Assembly (NCBI GenBank): GCA_034696485.1
Contig: JAQIWT010000436.1
Location: 1 to 20,394, forward strand
Direction: 5' to 3'
Length of the DNA stretch: 20,394 nt
Origin: Isohypsibius dastychi
Taxonomy: Eukaryota > Tardigrada > Eutardigrada > Parachela > Isohypsibiidae
The stretch's first letter is position 1. Each line of letters starts with the position of its first letter. Position numbers and translations under genes: made by a program. The notes beneath the pieces are model-generated. The model did no database searches. It was not told the origin of the DNA and saw only the letters and a program-made list of their open reading frames with translations. Below are positions 7,488-15,227 of the stretch, in pieces.

Positions 7488-9165
7488 GTAAGTTACTTTG
7501 GCAAAGTCGCCAAGAACAAGGAGTTGAACAGGAAACTAAAACGCCCCATTTTGCTGATCCTGTCTAATGGATGATGAGGTGAAGTGATGTTGAATGATTG
7601 AATTCCATGTTGAATGATCATGATAAACAACTTTGTAGTGAGATACTGAAGGATAAGCAGATGATGTCGTTCAAAATTAACAAATGTTCTTCCGCGAATT
7701 ACAACCGATACTGACGTCGAGTGAATTCCAAACAGTCATAAGTCGACATCTCATTCTACATACATGAATTCGCGTCTAAATGAAATAAAAACAGAATACG
7801 ATCAGTCATGTTTAATCAAGGGAACTGTGCCCGAAATTCAAAAGTTGAATTATATAATTCAGGAAAAATAAGAATACTTGTCAACCACCATTTTCGTCGC
7901 AAACTGAATCGCTGTTTCGGGATATGGTGGGCGTTCTCACTCTATAAGCCGATTGTTTCTTCTTAACTGATTACGTCGGCTTCCGTAAAATCCAAGAGCT
8001 GACGGAGCTGACCAATGTTGCGTCAGCGTAACTGATAAGTGCGGTTAGTGCAATAAGCCAGCGCGAACTTTGGCCTTGCTGGGCTTTAACATTAATGTGC
8101 TTGATGTGTTAACCAGCTTTGCTTGCCCAAATAACTAGCCGACTTGCTCGCTGGATCGTGACTCTAGGCGATCAAGTTTCACGCATTGGAACTTTTCTCA
8201 TTTTTGAACCAAGACACATGATATGTCTCACTCTCGTTTTACCAACTTACGTGTTTGTCTATTCCGCTGTTCATGGACCCGATGAATCGTGCTGATCCGA
8301 ACTGTGGTTTGTGATCGCGGGTGATATCTATCTACAGAATATATTGAAATCGTTCATGCCTATTTACTGAGCTCAGCAATATTCTATTATCTTTCGTTAA
8401 CTGGCATTTTTTCATGCCGTACCATCAACCGAACTGTTTTCGCCGTTGTTGCTCGACTTAACGCGTTACCCAAATTCTTTTTTCGAAATGGTCACTAATC
8501 TCCACAACACATGATCTCGATCTGATTTATAATTATCATTTGACAGCCGCCTGCAATAATGACGTCACAAAGTTCATGTTGATTTATTCTTCATCTCACT
8601 TCATGAAGAATTTGTTCAAGTCGGAAGATATCAAACGGCACTGATGGTTCTCAGTTCCTTTCAAATTACCACGGATTCTGAAATGGAGCATGAGTGTACA
8701 ATTTCTTGGTTTCCAATGATTTATCTATCACCAATACCATACAATAATCTGCTCGTCTCTTAAGACGGACAATTCTGTTAATCCAATTCACGCTTCAGTA
8801 AATTTCTCCCAATTTTTACTTTCGCTCTCCTCTGAATCCGATCCCACTTTTCTCTTTGTCATGAAATCTTTCGATCGAAAGCTTACTCCTTCGGAATCAT
8901 GCCCCTTCTAGAATTCGTCCATTTCAAGAGTTGTCAACGAGATTAAACCTTCTTGATAATCGGAGCCATGGAAATAATGACGTAGTTTTTCTTTTACCGA
9001 TCGAAAAACATTGTTTTCGTCGTCCCATACTCGTGAAAAACATAATAATTGTAAAATATCGAATTGAGATCATTTTCAAAATTTCAGAGCTCAAGCAGAA
9101 CGACCAGATGGATGTTTCAGAGGAGATTGTGTATGAGATGGCTTGCTTGCGGTGGCGATTTCGGC
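7488..9165. other. Long stretch without a recognised gene
   Basis: About 1.7 kb follows the donor at 7488. I found no convincing coding frame, RNA gene or repeat, only short AT-rich frames, small repeats (CATGTTGAATGATC near 7560-7620) and scattered stops. A 103-codon frame at 8931-9242 lacks motif content and has no conserved-looking segment, so it is not called. Confidence 0.5.
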
Positions 9166-9465
9166 TTATTAGATCTCAATATCATTGCGCAAAACCTGTG
9201 AAAAAATTAAATGACAGACATAAAAATCAAAGTCATGCATGAGTTCAAACTCCTGCATTCTGATCAAATCACCGCAGTAATAACTGAACATGAGACGCAA
9301 AGAAGCACCCCTTGCGCGTTTACGAAGTGCAACCTTCATAACCAAACCATTCTTCAAAAATTCGTATTTCAACCCTGATTTGAAAAGAGTGTTGGACGCA
9401 GGCTCGATGTCATCTGGTCGGACGGGTTCCGGATCAGCAAAAACCCGATTTGTCTGATACATCCA

Positions 9466-9988
9466 CTACACTCTCCCAAGACCGCAAAACATATTTTTGA
9501 ATAAATGACGTCCGCAGTTTTGAAAACCTTGTTTTACGCACTCGTTTTCAACATCAACTCCAAAGGCAAACGAAAATCCGCCTCGCCAGGTGCGAGCAAC
9601 AACCACTTTTTGTCTGCAGACTGTACGTTGGCGCTGATATGGATCCCCGTAACTGAGATGTGGACTTAATTTGGCGATGATTCTTCAACAACAGCCGAAA
9701 TTAGCAAAGACAATATTTGAACAGTATTTTTCATTGCGGTTGAATTAATAAGCGAGGACCATTACTTCGACAATCAACCGCTTCAGTGATGACAACTTGC
9801 TTCACATAAGATCCGGACTGCGGAATCAGAATCGAATTAAAAGTGGGGACGAATCTATGAAATGGGTGGAGATTACCGATTGACTCAAGAAATTTGAGTG
9901 GATTGGACATGGCAGTGCAAAATTCGGATTTTCTTTCCAGGGGAAATTGCAGGTCAGAACAATCGCCCAATAAATAAATACAATTCAT
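9466..9988 (-). pseudogene. Possible third remnant of the F54H12-type cassette
   Basis: Two successive minus-strand segments may repeat the order FPDN-type protein then short Gly/basic protein. The frame 9988-9731 has SILIPQSGSYVKQVVITEAV near its end. The frame about 9655-9466 reads YGDPYQRQRTV, then ARTWRGGFSFAFGVDVENE, then KQGFQNCGRHLFKNMF, a mix of Gly/aromatic and basic residues similar in style to the short element protein at 4721-5038. A 97-codon frame downstream (9462-9169) starts close to its stop, as in the first copy, but does not show the PPT-type motif. The assignment is weak and rests on order and composition only. Confidence 0.25.
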
Positions 9989-10629
9989 TTATCCCGTCAG
10001 AAATATAATATGCCACAACATGAGATAGTCACGATGTAGTATACTATACTATGTAATGATGTTTTTTCATAACGGAAGAATAAAAGCTTGCCTTCTTTGC
10101 AAATCCAATATCATCAAATATGAAATCATTATGCCCCTTGATTTCCTTCTCAGTAGATTTGAAATCGCGGAGGAGAAGTGATTGAAATCCTTGTGTGTTG
10201 ATTGTCTTAAAAATAAAAAGTTGTGCTATTTAATGAGCAATTCAATCAAGAATTAACAGTCAAAAAGAAACCACCAAAGAGTAAGTTGGTCAACTCAATG
10301 CATTGAAGCACTTTGACTGCGACCAACACCTAAACTTCTACTGAAAGGATTGGAACAAATAAAATCACATTGGAATATATCAAAGAGTCGGATAATCGTG
10401 AATGAATTCACGAAAAAATCCTCACTTTTCCACGCGGTGGCGGATCGAAGAAATCCATGTTCTAGTTCTTGGAGCGAATGTTACATACCAGCCAAGTATA
10501 CTCATAACATGCCAAATGATAACTAACTATGAACAAGATCGATTGTACAGCTTTCAGGATGCAATGAGCTTTTTAACCAGGTGAAAAAGCATCATTGCAA
10601 TCCTTAATTTACGCCAACGGATGAGTTCG
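9989..10629. other. AT-rich interval, no gene supported
   Basis: Only short frames are present. A 60-codon frame at 10402-10584 has no recognisable motif. The interval could contain the worn N-terminal part of the integrase that becomes recognisable from about 10640. Confidence 0.4.
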
Positions 10630-10637
10630 AACGTTTT

Positions 10638-11065
10638 TAGAATCCCAAAGGATATGGGCAACTAATTAGACCCCTCCGAAAAAATTCAAACGTTTACCGG
10701 TGAATTCTCTCTATGTCGACCATATGTGGATGATGGATCCCATCGATTTCCAGAATTATTTAAGCTTGAATTACAGTAACAAATTGGTGCTGACTGGAAT
10801 TGATTGTTTCTCAAGATTTGGGTTTGCTGTAGCGCTTAAATCGAAGCATGCCAGGGAGGTGATCGAAAGTATAAAGAAGATTTTCGGGAACAGCCAACGT
10901 CAGCCAAATGACATGTGTACTGATGAATTCTTCTCGGAAATCAGTTTGAATTCTACAAAGAGCACGTCATTTGGCACTGCAGAACATCTTCCGTAACGAA
11001 AGCTTCATTATGCGAGAGATTTAACAGAACGATCAAAAATCATATATTCAAAATATGATGCACAA
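10638..11065 (+). pseudogene. F54H12.3-type DDE integrase, copy 2 (broken)
   Basis: The lead-in (GYGQLIRPLRK) appears in one frame near 10649-10681 and switches at an A run (about 10679-10685) into the frame containing KFKRLPVNSLYVDHMWMMDP, as the family has a basic Lys/Arg segment before the core. The core follows: first aspartate in MMDPIDFQN, then LTGIDCFSRFGFAVALKSKH (10790-10852), second aspartate near 10920 in NDMCTDEFF, and after a frameshift the third acidic residue in SLCERFNRTIKNHIF (about 11008-11052). The spacing is normal, but two frameshifts and a stop make it non-functional. The C-terminal part is missing. Confidence 0.75.
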
Positions 11066-11130
11066 AAATCATCTTCTCCATACAGAGGGATATTTTGTAA
11101 GCACCAAGCCCTATAAACAAACCAAGAATA

Positions 11131-11610
11131 ATGCGCAAAGCGTATGGAGTGCCCTTCGGTAACAGCGTCAAAGAGGTCGAGAATACGCTTCTAGCAGAAT
11201 ATGGAGCACTGAAGCAAGCAGGTCCAGGGACTATCAGGCGCGAGGCACTTCATTGTAAGCATGAGAAGGGAAAGGAGCTTTTAACATTCTGGTTAGATGA
11301 TCCCTTAGAAGTCGACGAAGATTTACTACGAATCTTCGGTACTACGGTAGTGGAGTACGCTGAAGCCTACACTGCTGAATATGAAACACATCGATCAATC
11401 GGAGCCAGCAAAGCCCGGGAACTTGATGCTTTTTCGAGACTTGTCTGGCCAAATATTCCAGGGTCTGAAAATTCTGTTGACGTGTCCAATCACAAAGGCC
11501 AATCAATGGATCATGAAATCTCGAGAAGTGGTTCGAAAACGCGGAGAACAAAACGTTCAAAAAATGTCATCTGTAACAAAACAGCGAATCGCCACCGGAA
11601 ACATCGATAG
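11131..11610 (+). CDS. Unrecognised 159-codon ORF with acidic N half and basic tail
   Basis: A single open frame starts at an ATG (11131) with no stop for 159 codons, which is long for this AT-rich region. The first 110 residues are acidic and helical (VKEVENTLLAEYGALKQAG, LDDPLEVDEDLLRIFG, VVEYAEAYTAEYETHRS). The last 40 are strongly basic (SRSGSKTRRTKRSKN). A second frame is open from 11381 to 11704 across the same DNA and contains MKSREVVRKRGEQNVQKMSS, so either a frameshift lies near 11450 or one frame is spurious. It follows the broken integrase by only about 70 nt and may belong to the same element, but I recognise no family. Confidence 0.4.
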   Translation: MRKAYGVPFGNSVKEVENTLLAEYGALKQAGPGTIRREALHCKHEKGKELLTFWLDDPLEVDEDLLRIFGTTVVEYAEAYTAEYETHRSIGASKARELDAFSRLVWPNIPGSENSVDVSNHKGQSMDHEISRSGSKTRRTKRSKNVICNKTANRHRKHR

Positions 11611-11871
11611 GTTCATGTTGACCATCTTTATCAAGTTCGAACATTTTAGAAAACTCTACCGTCGATCTAACTGGTTCCTCAGTAACTATCTAGTTATTGA
11701 TTGAGTTTCTGAAGCCACGATATCTAACAGAACGATACTGCAAAGACCCCGGTATTCATATCGAGATTGCTGAAGTAACATATGTTGGGATGACTTCAAT
11801 ACTGCAAAACTTTTGAATGGAATAGGTTGTCGCGTCAGTTTGTGGCACTAAATTGTTAGGTTTAACTGCAA

Positions 11872-11975
11872 GATTGCGGGATTGATGGTGTAACTGCGGG
11901 ACTGCGTGGTTGATGGTGTAACCGCGTGGTTGATGGTGTAACCGCTGGACTGCCAGGTTGATGGTGCATAACCGG
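11872..11975. repeat. Minisatellite with core TTGATGGTGTAACCGCG
   Basis: The core begins at 11882, 11910, 11930 and 11958, so the spacing alternates 28, 20, 28 nt. The longer unit carries an extra GGGACTGC-type insert and the shorter lacks it. The copies differ by a few substitutions. The array is G/T-rich on the plus strand. Confidence 0.75.
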
Positions 11976-12034
11976 GACAGGCAACGTGGGGCGGTCTTTG
12001 GCTTGGGTATGTTGTGCCCAGAGTGAGCAAGTCC

Positions 12035-12255
12035 TGTCCCCAGTGTGAATGAAGAGATGGGCTTTAAAGCCCATTGATTGGCCTTTGCGGAATCCCAGCC
12101 ATTACAACTGTGACACTGCTCACGCGCTGGGCGCGAAAAAGGCGCCAAGTTTGGTAATGACATCGTCGTGATCTTGATTTAGGAAAGACAAAGACTATTT
12201 GGCGCTTGTGGTCCCTCAAAAACTTTTGCTGATTCTTTGTCCCCAGTGTAAATGA
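12035..12255. repeat. Pair of 18-nt direct repeats 203 nt apart
   Basis: TGTCCCCAGTGTGAATGA at 12035-12052 recurs as TGTCCCCAGTGTAAATGA at 12238-12255 (17 of 18 identical). The second copy lies in the minus-strand polymerase fragment, where it encodes part of IYTGDKES; the first encodes a similar IHTGDRT. It looks like a local duplication of polymerase sequence, or the flank of an insertion. Confidence 0.5.
12057..12074. repeat. 18-nt perfect palindrome
   Basis: ATGGGCTTTAAAGCCCAT equals its own reverse complement. It contains a DraI-like TTTAAA centre and GC-rich arms, so it could form a cruciform or bind a dimeric protein. It sits between the minisatellite and the polymerase fragments. Confidence 0.7.
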
Positions 12256-12397
12256 TGATTTTGTGCTGCGGTAGGATGTCCTGGAATTTTTCAACTTCGG
12301 AAAGCGTTATTGGACCAGGTGCGACCTCGTCAAGTCTGTGTAGCTCAACCGCATACTTGTGCTGTTCTCCGCATTCTACATCAGAACGGGTAAACAT
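12170..12397 (-). pseudogene. polB: Family B DNA polymerase fragment, N-terminal region (inverted)
   Basis: The minus-strand frame from 12397 reads VECGEQHKYAVELHRLDE, then PGPITLSEVEKFQDILPQHK and IIIYTGDKESAKVF. In protein-primed-type family B polymerases of large invertebrate DNA elements (Pfam DNA_pol_B_2) a similar stretch with a proline, a short acidic helix and a V-x-V/I-Y strand precedes the exonuclease region. The identification is moderate and comes from memory of the pattern. It points away from the C-terminal polymerase fragment that starts on the opposite strand at the same spot, so the two pieces of what was probably one gene are now head to head. Confidence 0.4.
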
Positions 12398-12830
12398 GCC
12401 AATAGGTCACCCAGGAATTATCGTGAACAACTTCGTTCCCCTAGATAAGTACTTCGTGATTGTGCATTGCTCATACATCCCCCCACGGAAACTGCTCATT
12501 TCTCTTAAACCAAGTCGAATCAATGGGAAGTTGTTCTTCACTTTGTGTAGCCCATGCAGTGAGAATGGAACCAGAACGCATTGTACACACAGTGACATTG
12601 CACGCACACAAACGGGAGTTTTCGCTACAGCGGAAATTTTTCAAGCCTTGCGATTTGGGAATCGCATTGTCTCGATATATGAAGTTTGGAATTACACATC
12701 CAAATCAGAGAAATTTTATTCTTCATACATCGACAACTTCATGAAAAAAAAGATAACAGCGTCAGGATGGCCTTCAGAATGTGGATCAGAGCTGACGAGC
12801 TTAAACATATTCAAAAACTGAACCAGTTAC
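12396..12830 (+). pseudogene. polB: Family B (protein-primed type) DNA polymerase fragment
   Basis: The open frame carries MPIGHPGIIVNNF, YFVIVHCSYIPPRKLL, NGKLFFTLCSPCSENG, CTHSDIARTQTGVFATAEIF, FGNRIVSIYEVWNY and KKKITASGWPSE. This series (PxGHPxxI, then an LPPR-type strand, a CxxC with CTHSD, an IxxIYEVW strand, and K-x-ASGWP) is characteristic of the pPolB polymerases encoded by Maverick-like invertebrate elements. The core catalytic DTD region is not visible and the frame ends at about 12821, so it is a fragment of about 140 residues of a normally 700-1000-residue enzyme. Residues upstream of 12396 in this frame do not match the family. It would have replicated the element's DNA. Confidence 0.75.
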
Positions 12831-13083
12831 GATTGTTTGTGACAGCCAACAAAATTTTCGACAACACGGTCAAGCGGTTCCTCATCAAATTCTAGCTCAA
12901 CAATCTATTCTGTCGTTTTGCTATGCATACAAATCTCCAGAAATTCAAATTTGTGGGAAATCCAGAACGGGTTTGACGTTACTTTTTCCAAACCGGTTCG
13001 ACATTGAATACCTCACCATTTTTGAACCTGAAACGGTCCAAGTTCAACACATGCACTTTGATGAAGGTTCTTATCAAGACTAG
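12805..13083 (+). other. 93-codon open frame without ATG, no family seen
   Basis: A frame without stops runs from about 12805 to a TAG at 13081-13083 but has no start codon at its left. It overlaps, in another frame, the last part of the polymerase remnant (FVTANKIFDNTV at about 12837-12872). Its peptide includes SFCYAYKSPEIQICGKS and RFDIEYLTIFEPETVQVQHM. It may be an exon or a chance frame; I recognise nothing in it. Confidence 0.25.
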
Positions 13084-13159
13084 TTCAGTCATCTCATCAT
13101 CGTTTGTTCTGTTACCAGTTATTTATCATATTTCATTATAACACATCAAAATTAAATTA

Positions 13160-13495
13160 TCACTTGTCAAAATATGATACTATGTTAGTTATACCTCTGT
13201 TTACGGAGACAAGCATATCGACTGTGTCGTGATAAGCCAGTTCCAGACGATGTGCCATGCAGTTTATGAAGACAATGCTCGTTCCAGATTCTGCTTCTTT
13301 TTCTTTCATGGATAGGAAAGACCCTGTCATAACAAAATGAACGACAATCCATCTGAAATGAATCTGATCAAATTCATCAAAACTTTCCCATATGGACTGG
13401 TCAACGAATGAACCCTTAATGGAGTCATAAATTTTTCTGTGCGAATCATTTTCACAAATTGATAAAATTTGGTTTTTGGAGAAGGAACGTTTCAA
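13160..13495 (-). pseudogene. hAT-type transposase fragment (ZNF862/DUF4371-like)
   Basis: The minus-strand frame includes SIWESFDEFDQIHFRWIVV, then MTGSFLSMKEKEAESGT and the motif FINCMAHRLELAYHDTVDM. The Cys-x-x-His-Arg-Leu-Glu-Leu-Ala pattern, preceded by a Gly-Ser and a Lys/Glu-rich loop, is the hallmark of the hAT-related transposase core found in many invertebrate and vertebrate genomes (often annotated zinc finger protein 862-like). The usual catalytic-site lead-in with aspartate (DGTGS) is mutated to VMTGS. A separate frame at 13808-13542 upstream may be the worn N-terminal part. Only about 110 residues of a 600-800-residue protein remain. Confidence 0.6.
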
Positions 13496-14037
13496 AACAG
13501 GAGAAAAAACATATACCGTAATTATAAACTATAGTAGTTATTTAAAACTTGTTCTTTGTCAAACATTTTGAACATAGATGATTAGATGGGGTTCCGAGCG
13601 TAGTATTATGTTTATCCGTGGATCCAAGCGTTTCGATAAGTTCGAAAAATAATGCCCATTGGAAACGCACGTCCCCGCAGCAGCACCAGCCTGTTGTCGA
13701 CGAGTTTTCTACGTTCTGAAAAGCGCCGACACTTGAAGCATCTAACCAATTTGCAATAACCTCGTGTCTGGTCACATCAGAATAGCTGATAAGTGCAAGC
13801 GAGTGCATTTAAGCAGAGCGGACTTCAACCTAGCTCGAGCGGAAGGGCTGTCTATTCAGGTGATTGCACAAGACTAACAGATTCAAAGTGTGAAAGAAGT
13901 TGCAATGTTTGTGGAGGTCAGTTCATAGCGGACGATTAATAAAAGTTTAACAGAAATAGTGGTAGTTCGGTGACTAATTAGTGACTCATGGTTCAGCGCC
14001 GTACAAAATAATATGCGTTCAATATATTCAGTTAATA
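13496..14037. other. Interval with possible hAT remnant, otherwise nothing
   Basis: An 88-codon minus-strand frame at 13808-13542 (with HLCSKCLTKNKF at its end) lies just upstream of the hAT fragment and could be its decayed N-terminal part with a zinc-binding CxxC, but no clear motif confirms this. The rest, to 14037, shows no gene. Confidence 0.3.
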
Positions 14038-14038
14038 C

Positions 14039-14088
14039 CCACCACCCTCCCCCCTCCCCTTCCCTCTACACCCCCTCTTTCTCCTGGG
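14039..14088 (+). repeat. Pyrimidine-rich tract (about 50 nt)
   Basis: The plus strand is almost pure C/T with a few A residues between about 14039 and 14088 (runs such as CCCTCCCCCCTCCCC and CCCCCTCTTTCTCC). It could form triplex-type structure, or act as the polypyrimidine part of a splice acceptor, although no AG follows within 10 nt. Confidence 0.6.
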
Positions 14089-14225
14089 AAACTTATAACT
14101 GGGTTCGAACTGTATGTTGCACAGCAACTGTTGATTCTAACTTCGTTCGACGACATGGTAGTCAGATACATGAGAAATCTTGGTATTTTGTGAAATATCA
14201 TTTTTTGTTTAAATAATTATTATAG

Positions 14226-14675
14226 AGCAGCTCCTACTTCAGCAGGTCAAAAACGATGCGCTCAATTTTGAAAAGGGTCAGCCCGTTGCCACCAAATCAG
14301 CCACCATTGCAAAGAAACCGGCGAAGAAAAGCGGCCGGAAAGGGAAGACATGAAGGCGGTCGGGATCTACGCATCCAAAACAAAAAGTAGAAAACCTCGT
14401 CAAAGAACTCGGTGGCAGATCTCTAAATCGAGTGGTGCAACTGAATGTACTTGACGTCTTGAATGCCCAAAAATGGCATCTCAGCAGCGAACGATGTTCA
14501 GGAACGCAATACGGTGTGATCGGCGCTGGAGCAGCGGTGCAATGCACCACTGAGGTAGGACAAATAAACGCCGTAATAAAAAGGTGCAATTCGAAGAAAT
14601 TTCGTGGTCCAATTTCTACTTGGCCCAGGAGTCAGCGAAAAAGTGCCTTTGCTCTCCAGAGCGAGACACTGAGCT
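14226..14675 (+). pseudogene. Unrecognised coding segment after a good splice acceptor, split by TGA
   Basis: An AT-rich stretch ending ATTATTATAG at 14225 is a good 3' splice site. From there the frame starting QLLLQQVKNDALNFEKGQ is open to a TGA at 14351-14353, with a lysine-rich tail (TIAKKPAKKSGRKGKT). The same frame continues after the TGA for 107 codons (KQKVENLVKELGGRSLNRVV, LNVLDVLNAQKWHLSSER) to a TAG at 14673-14675. Either the TGA is the true end of a short basic protein, or it is a nonsense mutation in a longer one. A different frame is also open from 14226 to about 14388. No domain is recognised. Confidence 0.3.
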
Positions 14676-14681
14676 AGATGA

Positions 14682-14963
14682 ATGCTGGCTCTTGGAAAGT
14701 TCTTTGAAGAAAAAGTCCGCTTCCGACATTTCAAAGTAAAGAAAACTATCATACTCTTGTCTCTCACCGACGCCGATGAGAGCTTCTGAGGAAAATGCGA
14801 TAGAAAAAAAAGGAGGTCACGCCTTCCTCTCAAATTTCTTGGTGCTATTATATCAATGAAGCTTAACGATATCCCAAGATCAGCTGAGTGTTTCATTTAT
14901 CAAGCGGATGTGTTAGTACATACGTCGTCGTTGGTTTGTGAAGATTACCAACCGAGAATATGA
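14682..14963 (+). other. Two in-frame open segments separated by TGA, not recognised
   Basis: An ATG near 14682 starts a 36-codon frame (MLALGKFFEEKVRFRHFKVK, then TIILLSLTDADESF) that ends at a TGA near 14787. The same frame is then open for about 58 codons to a TGA near 14963 (CDRKKRRSRLPLKFLGAII, then MKLNDIPRSAECFIYQADVL). The composition is protein-like, but no family is recognised. It may be part of the same decayed gene as the segment at 14226-14675 after a frameshift. Confidence 0.25.
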
Positions 14964-14990
14964 CCCCCACTGAACAAGACAGAGCTTCAA

Positions 14991-15227
14991 ATGCTCCAGA
15001 GTCCTTATTCAGATGGTCAGTACCAGTTCCGAAATCTGTTTGAAGTGCTTGTTTCTAGGTACAGGCAATATAAACTCGGAGGAAAAAACGAATACCCACA
15101 CGAGTGGTTTTTGATGAACTCAAAGACATTGAAGATACTGAGGATGACCCCAGTGATGAAAGCTGTTGCTCAGCTTATCAAAGACGATAATGACACCTTC
15201 GGAATTGTCTTCTTCAAAGTGTTTTGA
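14991..15227 (+). other. 78-codon open frame, identity unknown
   Basis: The frame contains YSDGQYQFRNLFEVLVSRYR and NEYPHEWFLMNSKTLKILRM. A second frame over the same DNA is acidic (FDELKDIEDTEDDPSDESCC). Neither resembles a family I know. It follows the open segments at 14226-14963 and could belong to the same unknown gene. Confidence 0.2.

Noticed and set aside
8010-8110. Possible tRNA-like segment
   Set aside because: No acceptor/T-arm pairing and no B-box consensus could be found.
8931-9242. 103-codon plus-strand frame
   Set aside because: No motif; overlaps the minus-strand segment that may belong to an element remnant; composition typical of AT-rich non-coding DNA.
11756-12163. Minus-strand frames with repeated TINHAV/APSTT peptides
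   Set aside because: They are translations of the minisatellite and flanking DNA in all frames, not a protein gene.
12252-12395. First 48 codons of the plus-strand frame that later encodes polymerase
   Set aside because: Cys/Ser-rich with no similarity to polymerase; this DNA reads better on the minus strand as a polymerase N-terminal piece.
14278-14896. Minus-strand open frames over 14278-14589 and 14498-14896
   Set aside because: They lie opposite the plus-strand open segments, have no recognisable motif, and their composition (Phe/Ser/Pro-rich) looks like the reverse reading of Lys/Glu/Gly codons.
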